Below are positions 7,728-14,767 of a stretch of DNA of 20,818 nt, in pieces. Every line of letters begins with the position of its first letter. The stretch's first letter is position 1. The notes beneath the pieces were generated by a model, which saw only the letters and a program-made list of their open reading frames with translations, did not search any database and had not been told where the DNA came from. The position numbers and the translations under genes are program-made. Source of the DNA: CAZNXE01 sp964576465 (lineage in GTDB: Bacteria; Planctomycetota; Planctomycetia; Pirellulales; JAEUIK01); contig CAZNXE010000073.1 in NCBI GenBank assembly GCA_964576465.1, forward strand, positions 1-20,818, given 5' to 3'.

Positions 7728-8581
7728 ACGACGAAGCACAACGCAATCTTCAAGAGATTCTCAAGTCGCCCAGCTATCAGTTGGCCGAACGTGACGTGTT
7801 GCTGTTGGCCAAGCCTGAGTTGCGACCGGTGCGGATGCAACTGGAGTTGCTGAAATCAGAATTGGCATTTCGAGATCATCAGGTCAATTCCACGATCGTC
7901 GTTTTCGGTGGCACGCAAATCCGCGAGCAATCGCAAGCCCAGCAGCGACTTTCCGACGCAGAAGAGGCATTGCGTGCCGCACCTGAAGACAAGGTGCTGT
8001 TGCGCCAGGTGGAAGTTGCCCAGCGTCGCCTTGCCAAAAGCCGCTACTACGACGACGCCCGGGAGTTCGGGCGAATCGTGTCGTCGACGTGTCAGGTAGA
8101 TGGCGATTGCGACTATGTGATTATTACCGGCGGAGGGCCAGGCGTGATGGAAGCCGCCAATCGCGGCGCGTTCGACGTCGGAGCGAAGTCGGTGGGACTA
8201 AACATCACATTGCCATTCGAGCAGATGCCCAACCCGTACATCACGCCGGAACTCTGTTTCCAGTTCCACTATTTCGCGATCCGCAAGTTGCATTTCTTGC
8301 TGCGGGCGAAAGCGCTCGTGGTATTCCCCGGAGGCTTCGGCACGCTCGATGAGCTGTTCGACGCACTGACGTTGCGACAGACCCAACGGATGCAAGAAAT
8401 ACCGATCGTGCTCTACGGTCGCGAGTATTGGGATCAGGTGATCGATTTCCAGTTTCTTGCCGACGAGGGAGTGATCGCCGACGAGCACCTGGAGTTGATC
8501 CAATACGCGGAAACGCCCTCCGAGGCATGGCGAATTATTGAGGACTTTCATCAGGGGCGTGAGAAGGGCGAAGTTTCATAG
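7724..8581 (+). CDS. LOG family protein (nucleotide 5'-monophosphate phosphoribohydrolase type)
   Basis: This 285-residue Rossmann-like protein carries the LOG signature GGGPGVMEAANRG (136-148), FPGGFGTLDE (201-210) and the conserved arginine-lysine at 187-188. LOG proteins, often mislabelled lysine decarboxylases, release the base from nucleoside monophosphates; the plant members activate cytokinins. It is about 90 residues longer than a minimal LOG. There is an N-terminal segment (1-55), then an inserted charged helix-rich stretch (about 66-108) between the first strand VVFGG and the YYDDAREFGR helix. I recall similar long forms from alphaproteobacteria. The start is GTG 7724, overlapping the upstream stop as GTGA, with GGAG shortly upstream; the frame stays open further left, but that part lies within the beta-CASP gene. 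Confidence 0.9.
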   Translation: MNDEAQRNLQEILKSPSYQLAERDVLLLAKPELRPVRMQLELLKSELAFRDHQVNSTIVVFGGTQIREQSQAQQRLSDAEEALRAAPEDKVLLRQVEVAQRRLAKSRYYDDAREFGRIVSSTCQVDGDCDYVIITGGGPGVMEAANRGAFDVGAKSVGLNITLPFEQMPNPYITPELCFQFHYFAIRKLHFLLRAKALVVFPGGFGTLDELFDALTLRQTQRMQEIPIVLYGREYWDQVIDFQFLADEGVIADEHLELIQYAETPSEAWRIIEDFHQGREKGEVS

Positions 8582-8612
8582 ATGCCCCTGAGCTGACCGG
8601 CGCATGCGTCTT

Positions 8613-8692
8613 CCAAGAAGGCCCTCTTGGAGGGGGGTCAAATGAACCAAAGAAGGCTGTCGTGCGTAGATTCTCTCAATCGGTGTAAGTGA
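8613..8692 (+). promoter_or_regulatory. Hairpin plus 16-codon leader-like ORF
   Basis: CCAAGA (8613-8618) pairs with TCTTGG (8625-8630) after the LOG gene; no U-tract follows, so it is a poor intrinsic terminator. Its last two bases begin a strong SD, GGAGG (8629-8633), placed 8 nt before an ATG (8642) that opens a 16-residue frame ending at TGA 8690-8692 (MNQRRLSCVDSLNRCK). Whether it is translated is unknown; it lies about 180 nt upstream of the TlpA-like gene. The rest of the 291-bp gap holds another imperfect hairpin, at 8770-8789. Confidence 0.2.
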
Positions 8693-8872
8693 TCAAGCGG
8701 CCCGCTTAGAAGATTCAGCGTACTGCTTGCGTTGGACTCCACGCTCAGGCCCTTTAGAATCTCTCGCAGTTGTTCTTGTTAAGAAACAATCCTCTGAACG
8801 GGGCGAGGCACGGCGCTTGGTTAATCTCGCCACTGGATGCGTGGTTTTCCGTCTCTAGAAAAGGTTGTAGCG

Positions 8873-10117
8873 ATGTCAATTGGTTTCATGTCCAAGGCGG
8901 CGATCGGACTGCTGATCGTTGGAATCGCAATCTCCGGAATGTTGTTCTCAATGGCGCCCGCCCAGGACGAAGCCAACACCGTTGCGGAGAAGCCAGAGGT
9001 TGCCGTTGCCGCAAACATTGTTGCGCAAGCCGATGAGGCAATCGTTGTCCCCGATGGCTCGCCTGAGGAGTTGTTCGCGTTCATCACCGATCTCGAAGAA
9101 CGAGAGGTTCGCGCTCGCGGGCAGAGTTCAGACACCTACTTGCCGTACCTGCGTGAAGTGAAACAGGCCATGCTCGCCACCGCCGAAAAGATACTGGAGA
9201 CGGAACCTGAGGAAGAGGCACTCAGTAAAGCGATCGACGTTAAGCTGCAATCGCTGAGAATGCTTGGTCTGCTCCGCCGGGTTCTTGACGGTGGTGGCGA
9301 CCTGGATCCTTGGGCCGAAACATCAGCATTCGTCGATGAACTTGCTGCCGATCATCCAGAGCAGATCACGGATGCGATCAAAGATTATGCCATCTTCGCA
9401 AAATGCTTCCAGACCAAGACGATGACCGTGGACGAGGCCGAAGAAGTAGTCAAAGATGTCAAGGCACACATGCTCGATGGTGGAATCGACGAGGACGATG
9501 TTTCAATGGCCCGAACGTTGTGTGCCGTGCTTGAAACTCCCGGCAAGTTCGAGTTGGCTGCCCGGGCCAATCGTGCGTTTGCCACGTTGCTCACCGAAAA
9601 TGGCGATGCGACGACCGCCGCCATGGGAGAATCGTTTGAACAAACCGCGAGGATTCTTTCCTATGTCGGCACGAAAGCCGAGATCAGCGGTCTATCGCTC
9701 GACGGCAAGGAGGTCGATATCGCGGACTATCATGGAAAAGTGGTGCTGGTCGACTTTTGGGCCACTTGGTGCGGACCCTGTGTGCAAGAACTGCCCAACG
9801 TTCTGCAAAACTATGATTCGTTTCACGACCAAGGATTCGACGTAATCGGAATCAGCCTTGACGACAGTGTCGAGGTGATCAAGTCGTTCCTTGCAGACAA
9901 TAAACTTCCCTGGGTCACGCTCGTAAGCGATGCCTCGGGTGGCAGCGGATTCGACAATGAACTGGTAGCTCGCTACGAGGTCAATGCGATCCCCTTCACC
10001 ATGCTGGTCGACCGCGAAGGCAAGATCTACAGCGTCCGCGTTCGAGGTTCCGAGTTGGGTCGGCAACTCCAGATGTTGATCGGCGACTCCAAAGACACCG
10101 CCGCAAGAGAATCCTGA
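8873..10117 (+). CDS. Exported TlpA/ResA-like thioredoxin protein
   Basis: The 414-residue protein has an N-terminal hydrophobic stretch (about 8-30) ending in APAQDEA, fitting a Sec signal peptide, then a long acidic helical region (about 60-260) with no family I recognise. A C-terminal AhpC/TlpA-type thioredoxin domain (about 268-405) follows. Its redox motif is WCGPC (299-303) in the usual VDFWATWCGPC context, and the cis-proline is in NAIPFT (P374). TlpA-like domains act outside the cytoplasmic membrane as disulfide reductases, for example in cytochrome maturation. The partner here is unknown. ATG 8873 is chosen because AGG lies about 8 nt before it and the signal peptide begins there; ATG 8888 is possible. 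The phosphoesterase gene follows 88 nt downstream on the same strand. Confidence 0.88.
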   Translation: MSIGFMSKAAIGLLIVGIAISGMLFSMAPAQDEANTVAEKPEVAVAANIVAQADEAIVVPDGSPEELFAFITDLEEREVRARGQSSDTYLPYLREVKQAMLATAEKILETEPEEEALSKAIDVKLQSLRMLGLLRRVLDGGGDLDPWAETSAFVDELAADHPEQITDAIKDYAIFAKCFQTKTMTVDEAEEVVKDVKAHMLDGGIDEDDVSMARTLCAVLETPGKFELAARANRAFATLLTENGDATTAAMGESFEQTARILSYVGTKAEISGLSLDGKEVDIADYHGKVVLVDFWATWCGPCVQELPNVLQNYDSFHDQGFDVIGISLDDSVEVIKSFLADNKLPWVTLVSDASGGSGFDNELVARYEVNAIPFTMLVDREGKIYSVRVRGSELGRQLQMLIGDSKDTAARES

Positions 10118-10205
10118 TGCAACGTTATTCGGAAGCGGTATGCAAAGACTCGGGATATAGTGAAATCTGCTATTGAGTATTCGTACCATCCGCGGAGTTT
10201 CCAAG

Positions 10206-11105
10206 ATGCCGATTCATCTGCCCGCCCAGAACCGACGGCAGTTCCTACTCACCGTGGGAGCAGGCTTGGTCGCTTGCTCGTCTGAAGCATTCGGCAGTGA
10301 GATTGAAGGTGACCTAGTCTATCTATTGAATGACACGCATATTGGCGAAAAGCATTCGCCCAACTCCCCGATTCCAAGCCATCTGCGGCAGGTCGTCGAC
10401 GAGTTGGTGGGGCTCGACCGCAAGCCCGCCTGCGTACTAATCAACGGCGACCTTGCTCTCAAAGATGGTCAGCCGGGCGACTATCGCCATTTCTCCAAGT
10501 TGCTCGCTCCATTGCGTGAGGCAAAGATCGACGTGCATCTGACACTCGGCAATCACGACAACCGAAAAACGTTCTACGACGTGTTGCGTGAAGAACGCCC
10601 CGAAGCACCACCGGTCGAATCGCGTCATATTTCCGTGCTGAAAACGCGGTTCGCCAACTTCTTTCTGCTCGACTCACTGAAGGAAACCATGGTCACACAG
10701 GGCACCATCGGATCACGGCAGCGGGCATGGCTGGCGAACGCCCTCGATGCACATGCCGAGAAACCCGCGGTTATTATGACGCATCACAATCCGCGACTCG
10801 GTGGAGATCCGAATCATTTTCCCGGCGGACTAATCGACTCGCATGAAGTTTGGGACATCCTCGCCGAGCGTCGACACGTCAAGGCATATATTCACGGTCA
10901 CATTCACGACCGAGGCACCGCGGAACACAAGGGAATCCACATTATCAACACGCCAGCGACCTCGTACGTTGGTAATCCAAAGCTCTCGACGACCGGCTGG
11001 ACAACCGCTCGCCTGTCGGCGGATGGGATCACGCTCGTCACTCATACGACCGACGAAAAGCATCCATGGAACGGCGAAGCGAAGACGCTCGCGTGGCGAT
11101 CTTAA
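10206..11105 (+). CDS. Tat-exported calcineurin-like metallophosphoesterase
   Basis: This 299-residue protein has the complete set of metallophosphoesterase motifs: D43-x-H45 (NDTHIG), NGD (80-82), GNHD (115-118), THH (192-194) and HGHIH (230-234). It resembles the Icc/CpdA-like class III phosphodiesterase group, but the substrate is unknown. The N-terminus NRRQFLLTVGAGLVA has a twin arginine (R10-R11) and a hydrophobic core, so Tat export is likely, in line with folding around a di-metal site before transport. The start at ATG 10206 is supported by GGAG (10194-10197) 8 nt upstream. A TTG at 10173 would add 11 residues and is less likely. It may be co-transcribed with the TlpA-like gene. Confidence 0.9.
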   Translation: MPIHLPAQNRRQFLLTVGAGLVACSSEAFGSEIEGDLVYLLNDTHIGEKHSPNSPIPSHLRQVVDELVGLDRKPACVLINGDLALKDGQPGDYRHFSKLLAPLREAKIDVHLTLGNHDNRKTFYDVLREERPEAPPVESRHISVLKTRFANFFLLDSLKETMVTQGTIGSRQRAWLANALDAHAEKPAVIMTHHNPRLGGDPNHFPGGLIDSHEVWDILAERRHVKAYIHGHIHDRGTAEHKGIHIINTPATSYVGNPKLSTTGWTTARLSADGITLVTHTTDEKHPWNGEAKTLAWRS

Positions 11106-11109
11106 ACGG

Positions 11110-11128
11110 GCCGGCGGCTTCTTCCGGC
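11110..11128 (+). terminator. Weak hairpin after the phosphoesterase gene
   Basis: GCCGG (11110-11114) pairs with CCGGC (11124-11128) around a 9-nt loop, 4 nt after the stop. There is no U-tract, so termination here would have to be Rho-dependent or this may be chance. Confidence 0.2.
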
Positions 11129-11482
11129 ATTGGCATGTCCGTCGTCAACGAAACAGCGGCTTCATGCGAGCATGGCAACCTGTTCTCAAGACAGTGCCCG
11201 AGACATTGCGAGATATTGTTGAATAGACGGAATTCCTCGTGCGATTGGCCGAAAATGGTCTGTCCGCTCGGGTGCCGTGGCAGATCGGCAATCCAGAGCC
11301 ACCCGTGCTAAATCCATTGGACGTGTGACGGAATGATTGCGACAATCGGGGATGAACCGATTGTGGCCCAACGGCCCGTCCGCCTGTTCCCAACAAACCT
11401 TCCAAGGCATTGTGCGCGGGCAATCGACTTCCGAAAACTCATCTGCCCCGGCACTCACGCGGTTGGTCCGCCAGAAATCACC
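11129..11482. other. Intergenic region before the CHAD gene
   Basis: About 350 bp separate the phosphoesterase and CHAD genes. The CHAD frame is open back to 11333, but the 50 residues it would add show no resemblance to the domain. I see no gene, tRNA or clear promoter here. Confidence 0.4.
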
Positions 11483-12448
11483 ATGAACTGCAAGAGTAAA
11501 TGGCTGGACGACGCCTCCCCTTCGCAAGCAGTGAGCGAAGTTGCGGCCACCGCGCTGCGCAACCGACTGAGGACCGTGGCTCATTTCTTGCCGCTGGCGG
11601 CGGAAAAAAGCGATGAGGACATTGAGAATGTGCATCAGTTACGTGTTGCGACGCGGCGTGCCATGGCGGCGATCGAAATGTTCGAGCCGTTCTTGTCGAC
11701 CCGGCGTGCAGCGAAGATGATGAAATGGTTGAAAAAAATTCGTCGTGCAGGCGGCAACGCGCGAGATAGCGACGTGCTGGCAATCCGCATTGAGACGTTG
11801 GCCGTGCAAGATGAAGATGCACCCTGGAACGACTTGCGTGACTGGGTTCATCAACGTCGAAAGAAGGCCCAAACCCCACTCCGAGAAATCGGCGAAAAAA
11901 TCAGACCCAAAAAGTTTGACCGAAAGATTGAGTCTCTGCTGCAATCGGTTCACGACTGTCCCGAACAAGACGAGAGCGATCACCGTAAAAACGGGAGTAG
12001 CGATGCTAGATTTGGGACCTTCGCTCGGGTGCAGCTTCAACAGGTGCTCGACAAGTTTTTCGACGTAGCGACGCGAGACTTTTCGGCCATCGAAACGCTG
12101 CACGCCTTTCGCATCGAAGGGAAACACTTGCGGTATTCGATGGAGCTGCTGGCCACCGCATTCGAGGCGTCGTTTCGCAAAGATCTTTACTCGGTGGTTG
12201 AACGCTTACAACAACGTCTTGGCGAAATCAACGACCATGCAAACGCGGTTCAGACCTTTGAATCGCTGCGCAAAGAAACGTCCCGCAAGCGACTCCGGAA
12301 ACATCTTCAGCGGATGGCGGATGAAGAACGCACGGCATTAAGCCAATCGCGATCAGAATTCACCCTGTGGTGGACACCCGAACGCGCCGCGATGCTCCGA
12401 AGTCGATTCCAAGGCGCCCTCGATCACATGGTCTCTGCACGGAAGTAG
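11483..12448 (+). CDS. CHAD domain protein
   Basis: This 321-residue, highly charged, all-helical protein matches the CHAD domain: the first repeat has HQLRVATRRAMAAIEMF (from H51), and the second half carries LHAFRIEGKHLRYSMELL and LGEINDHANA. CHAD domains (conserved histidine alpha-helical) bind polyphosphate through basic, histidine-lined surfaces and often occur next to CYTH triphosphatases or polyphosphate kinases, neither of which is seen here. The excess of Lys and Arg fits binding of a polyanion. No signal peptide is present. The start at ATG 11483 is chosen because the domain begins soon after it; its SD is weak. The gene converges with the PilZ-like gene across a 45-bp gap. Confidence 0.88.
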   Translation: MNCKSKWLDDASPSQAVSEVAATALRNRLRTVAHFLPLAAEKSDEDIENVHQLRVATRRAMAAIEMFEPFLSTRRAAKMMKWLKKIRRAGGNARDSDVLAIRIETLAVQDEDAPWNDLRDWVHQRRKKAQTPLREIGEKIRPKKFDRKIESLLQSVHDCPEQDESDHRKNGSSDARFGTFARVQLQQVLDKFFDVATRDFSAIETLHAFRIEGKHLRYSMELLATAFEASFRKDLYSVVERLQQRLGEINDHANAVQTFESLRKETSRKRLRKHLQRMADEERTALSQSRSEFTLWWTPERAAMLRSRFQGALDHMVSARK

Positions 12449-12471
12449 ACCCGGCGGTGTGCATGCTGAAA

Positions 12472-12491
12472 GTGTGTGGCACGGCACACGC
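12472..12491. terminator. Probable bidirectional terminator between convergent genes
   Basis: A 7-bp stem (12472-12478 with 12485-12491, including one G-T pair) closes a 6-nt loop. It is followed on the plus strand by CCTTATTT and on the minus strand by TTTC. It lies exactly between the stops of the convergent CHAD and PilZ-like genes, so it can serve both. The T-tracts are short. Confidence 0.45.
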
Positions 12492-12493
12492 CC

Positions 12494-12925
12494 TTATTTG
12501 GCCAGTGGCGATTCGACAAGTCGGATGAACTTCCCGCCACTCTCGTACCAACCATAGCGCGAAAATCGGCACCAACTCAGGTCCATCTGAAAGGCCGTCC
12601 AGCCCCCCTCAGGCATTTCGAGCGAGGCAATCACGCGGCGATAGGGTAGCGGCGAGGGATGGAAGAACCCTAGCCCCGATTCAGAGAGATGCTTGCCGGC
12701 AACAACAATGGTCTCGTCAGTCGGCGATTGACCATCGTCGGCCAGGGGCGTGAGCATGACCAAGTGTGGATAGGCATAGCGTTGTTCTTGGCGACGTTCG
12801 ATCTGTTTCCGCTCGGGGAATAACCGACTAAGCAGCCGTCTCGCACTTTCGCGGACCGTCATCTCTGAGTTGCCCGTGGCCACATGGCCGGTGGGCGCAG
12901 TCGAATCGGCTACCATCGCATTCAT
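12494..12925 (-). CDS. PilZ-like domain protein
   Basis: This 143-residue cytoplasmic protein reads as a PilZ domain, the common c-di-GMP receptor fold. It has an RxxxR motif (R45-R49, in ERRQEQRY) and, after one strand, HLSESG (79-84), which matches the second motif (D/N)xSxxG apart from histidine in the first position. Strands ending in SWCRFSRYGWYESGGKFIRL complete the barrel. The first 40 residues form a charged, helix-prone linker. Binding of c-di-GMP is inference, and the motif variation makes it less certain. The ATG at 12925 has GGGGA a few bases upstream; ATG three codons later is an alternative. No partner domain is present, so its output would be through another protein. Confidence 0.72.
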   Translation of the reverse strand: MNAMVADSTAPTGHVATGNSEMTVRESARRLLSRLFPERKQIERRQEQRYAYPHLVMLTPLADDGQSPTDETIVVAGKHLSESGLGFFHPSPLPYRRVIASLEMPEGGWTAFQMDLSWCRFSRYGWYESGGKFIRLVESPLAK

Positions 12926-13259
12926 GCGGTTCCCCGTTCCTGTGTTACACGATTCCCGTGGTGGCCAACTCGCGTATGCATCGCGCGCCGCTTCGAGGCA
13001 ATCGCCTCACCACATGGGAAGATCGTCGGGTTCGCTTCACCGAATCGGAATATTCGGTAGATAAGTCGAGGGCATAGTCAGTGATGGCAACATGCCGACA
13101 CAATGCCTAAAGATATTTAGGCCACGAACGGGCACTCGTCAAGCGAATGCGACCCCCTTCCGCGCGAAACAGGAGATCGTCAAACGCACGAGTTGAAAAT
13201 CCCGAGTGAAGTCCGCGATAGGCGTAACTTGCTCATTCAACCGCCGCGCCGCACAGGCA
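12926..13259. other. Spacer between minus-strand genes
   Basis: This 334-bp stretch lies upstream of the PilZ-like gene and downstream of the transglutaminase-like gene. It probably holds the PilZ-like gene's promoter, but I see no clear -35/-10 pair, hairpin or ORF with a recognisable product. Confidence 0.35.
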
Positions 13260-14435
13260 CTACAACCGAGACGCACTGCGACTGCGCAGCTTAACCGTCT
13301 CGAGATTGGTCTGAAACAGCTTGTGGTCGGGGGCCAATTCGATCCCCTCACGGAGCAAAGCGATGGCCTGGGAATAGTCACTCTGCTGATTCGCGTCCAA
13401 CGCCCAATTGTTCACGGTGGCCAACAGATTACTCCATGCTGCGGGGCTGTTCGGATTGATCCGCAAGGCGTTGACGTTGGCCACTGCCGCGTCGGCATAC
13501 TTCTGACGGTCCAACTCGTCGAGACCACGGTTGTAATAGATGATCGCCACCAGTGCGGAGACCGGCAATTCTTGCCGCCAGACAACCGAGTTGGTTGACG
13601 GTGGTCCGAAATGTCGCGAATCTCGCAGTTGCGGCGATCTGCTGTGTTGCGCCATCGCCGAGGGTCTGTTGATACCAAGGGTGCCCAGTGCCTGCTTTTC
13701 AATTTGGCTTGGCAAGCTGGCGTTGTAGACGAAATGGTTTCGCGATGTTTTGCGGTTGGGTGAAGTAAGCCACCCGGCACAAGTTGTTTCGACATCGAGG
13801 CGATCTTTACCGACCGAGAGACTGCACAAGACGTGTCCCGGTACTTCAATGGCGACGGTTTCCAAGCCCAGCCTTTCGGCGAAGGCACAAAACACGATCG
13901 TGGCACTCGCACAGTTGAATTCGCCGCTGGCCACCACCTCGCTCAACCGCGTGCAATCGACGCGATATCCGCCGAAAAATAGCTCTCGATGCAGGAAACC
14001 AAGCAGCCCGCCCGCCCGTTCCGCTTCGCTCGCCGAGGCATTGATGATATTGGAGAGCCTCTCGAAAGCCTCATCGAATTTATCGAGATATTCCGCTCGT
14101 TTGAATGGATCGACAATGCCTTCTGCAATCAGGGCCGCCTCGATCAGGCGGTGCTCATCGAGAGATCCATCCGCGGCATCGGCGAATAAGTCGGTTTCAT
14201 TCGGCGAGTTGTTGTCTTGAAGACCCCGAAGTTCGATCCACTTCACGGCTCGCCCGAGTGCCCCATCCGGCACCTCGCAAGACGTATCTTTCCAATCGGG
14301 GAGAGCTTCGGCAGGGACCAGCGCCACGGTGATCGGGTCCGGCAACTCACGGTCGACGGTCGATGCGCCCGCCGCGCAATCGACGCGCGTAATCAAAATG
14401 ACCAGAGTTATCAGAAGAGGAAAACGCAGCGCCAT
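13260..14435 (-). CDS. Exported transglutaminase-like protein with C-terminal TPR region
   Basis: This 391-residue protein starts with a hydrophobic signal-like segment (about 4-24, with C20 as a possible lipobox cysteine). The central part resembles the SirB1/transglutaminase-like superfamily, with a probable triad of C175 (GEFNCASAT), H201 (VPGHVLC) and D214 (DRLDVETT). The C-terminal third (about 285-380) has tetratricopeptide-like helices such as YYNRGLDELDRQKYADAAVANV, LRINPNSPAAWSNL and EGIELAPDHKLF. Such proteins may act as cysteine proteases or as scaffolds; the reaction here is unknown. ATG 14435 has no good SD, but the signal segment begins there. An inverted-repeat-rich spacer separates it from ribBA, so it is probably transcribed on its own. 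Confidence 0.8.
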   Translation of the reverse strand: MALRFPLLITLVILITRVDCAAGASTVDRELPDPITVALVPAEALPDWKDTSCEVPDGALGRAVKWIELRGLQDNNSPNETDLFADAADGSLDEHRLIEAALIAEGIVDPFKRAEYLDKFDEAFERLSNIINASASEAERAGGLLGFLHRELFFGGYRVDCTRLSEVVASGEFNCASATIVFCAFAERLGLETVAIEVPGHVLCSLSVGKDRLDVETTCAGWLTSPNRKTSRNHFVYNASLPSQIEKQALGTLGINRPSAMAQHSRSPQLRDSRHFGPPSTNSVVWRQELPVSALVAIIYYNRGLDELDRQKYADAAVANVNALRINPNSPAAWSNLLATVNNWALDANQQSDYSQAIALLREGIELAPDHKLFQTNLETVKLRSRSASRL

Positions 14436-14532
14436 GTTCGTTCGTCAATTCGCGGTTCAAGAAAACGGGATGCCGGGCCATGTCCTACGATCGTGCACGC
14501 GCCGCACATGCCGCGGCTATAAGAAAGAATAG

Positions 14533-14548
14533 GTTGCGAAAACGCAAC
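14533..14548 (-). terminator. Hairpin, possible ribBA terminator
   Basis: GTTGCG (14533-14538) and CGCAAC (14543-14548) form a perfect 6-bp stem with a 4-nt loop. On the minus strand the stem is followed by CTATTCTTTCTTA, a loosely T-rich tract. It sits between ribBA and the transglutaminase-like gene, both on the minus strand, which suits a terminator for ribBA. Confidence 0.4.
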
Positions 14549-14592
14549 ACAGGGCGAAAAGTCACCCGATTAGAGAAGCTTTAACGGCCCCG

Positions 14593-14614
14593 ACAAACCG
14601 GTGGCACCGTTTGT
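14593..14614. repeat. Hairpin with bulged base
   Basis: ACAAAC (14593-14598) pairs with GTTTGT (14609-14614), and GGT (14600-14602) with ACC (14606-14608). This gives nine base pairs around a GGC loop with one bulged C. It is one of three hairpins in the ribBA downstream spacer. Confidence 0.4.
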
Positions 14615-14660
14615 AACGATCGGTCGTCCCAAGGCGGGAGGCTATACCAGTAAATCCAAA

Positions 14661-14730
14661 CGTCGTGTCGTTGTGCCGTCGTGGTCAAGCTAACCACGAG
14701 GTAGGAATCACCACAACGACACGACGGCAC
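14661..14730. repeat. Nested inverted repeat with two alternative pairings
   Basis: A perfect 15-bp inverted repeat (14661-14675 with 14712-14726) encloses a second 7-bp hairpin (TCGTGGT 14679-14685 with ACCACGA 14693-14699). The left arm also contains GTGCCGTCGTG (14673-14683), which is perfectly complementary to 14720-14730, so two mutually exclusive long stems are possible. The element lies about 40 nt beyond the ribBA stop. It may be a processing or termination structure of the ribBA transcript or a small dispersed repeat. No target duplication or ORF is seen. Confidence 0.6.
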
Positions 14731-14767
14731 TACGAACGGGCATGTTGAAACAAGTATTGTCGCACCA

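Noticed and set aside
11333..11482. N-terminal extension of the CHAD protein
   Set aside because: The added 50 residues do not resemble the domain or a signal peptide and look like translated spacer.
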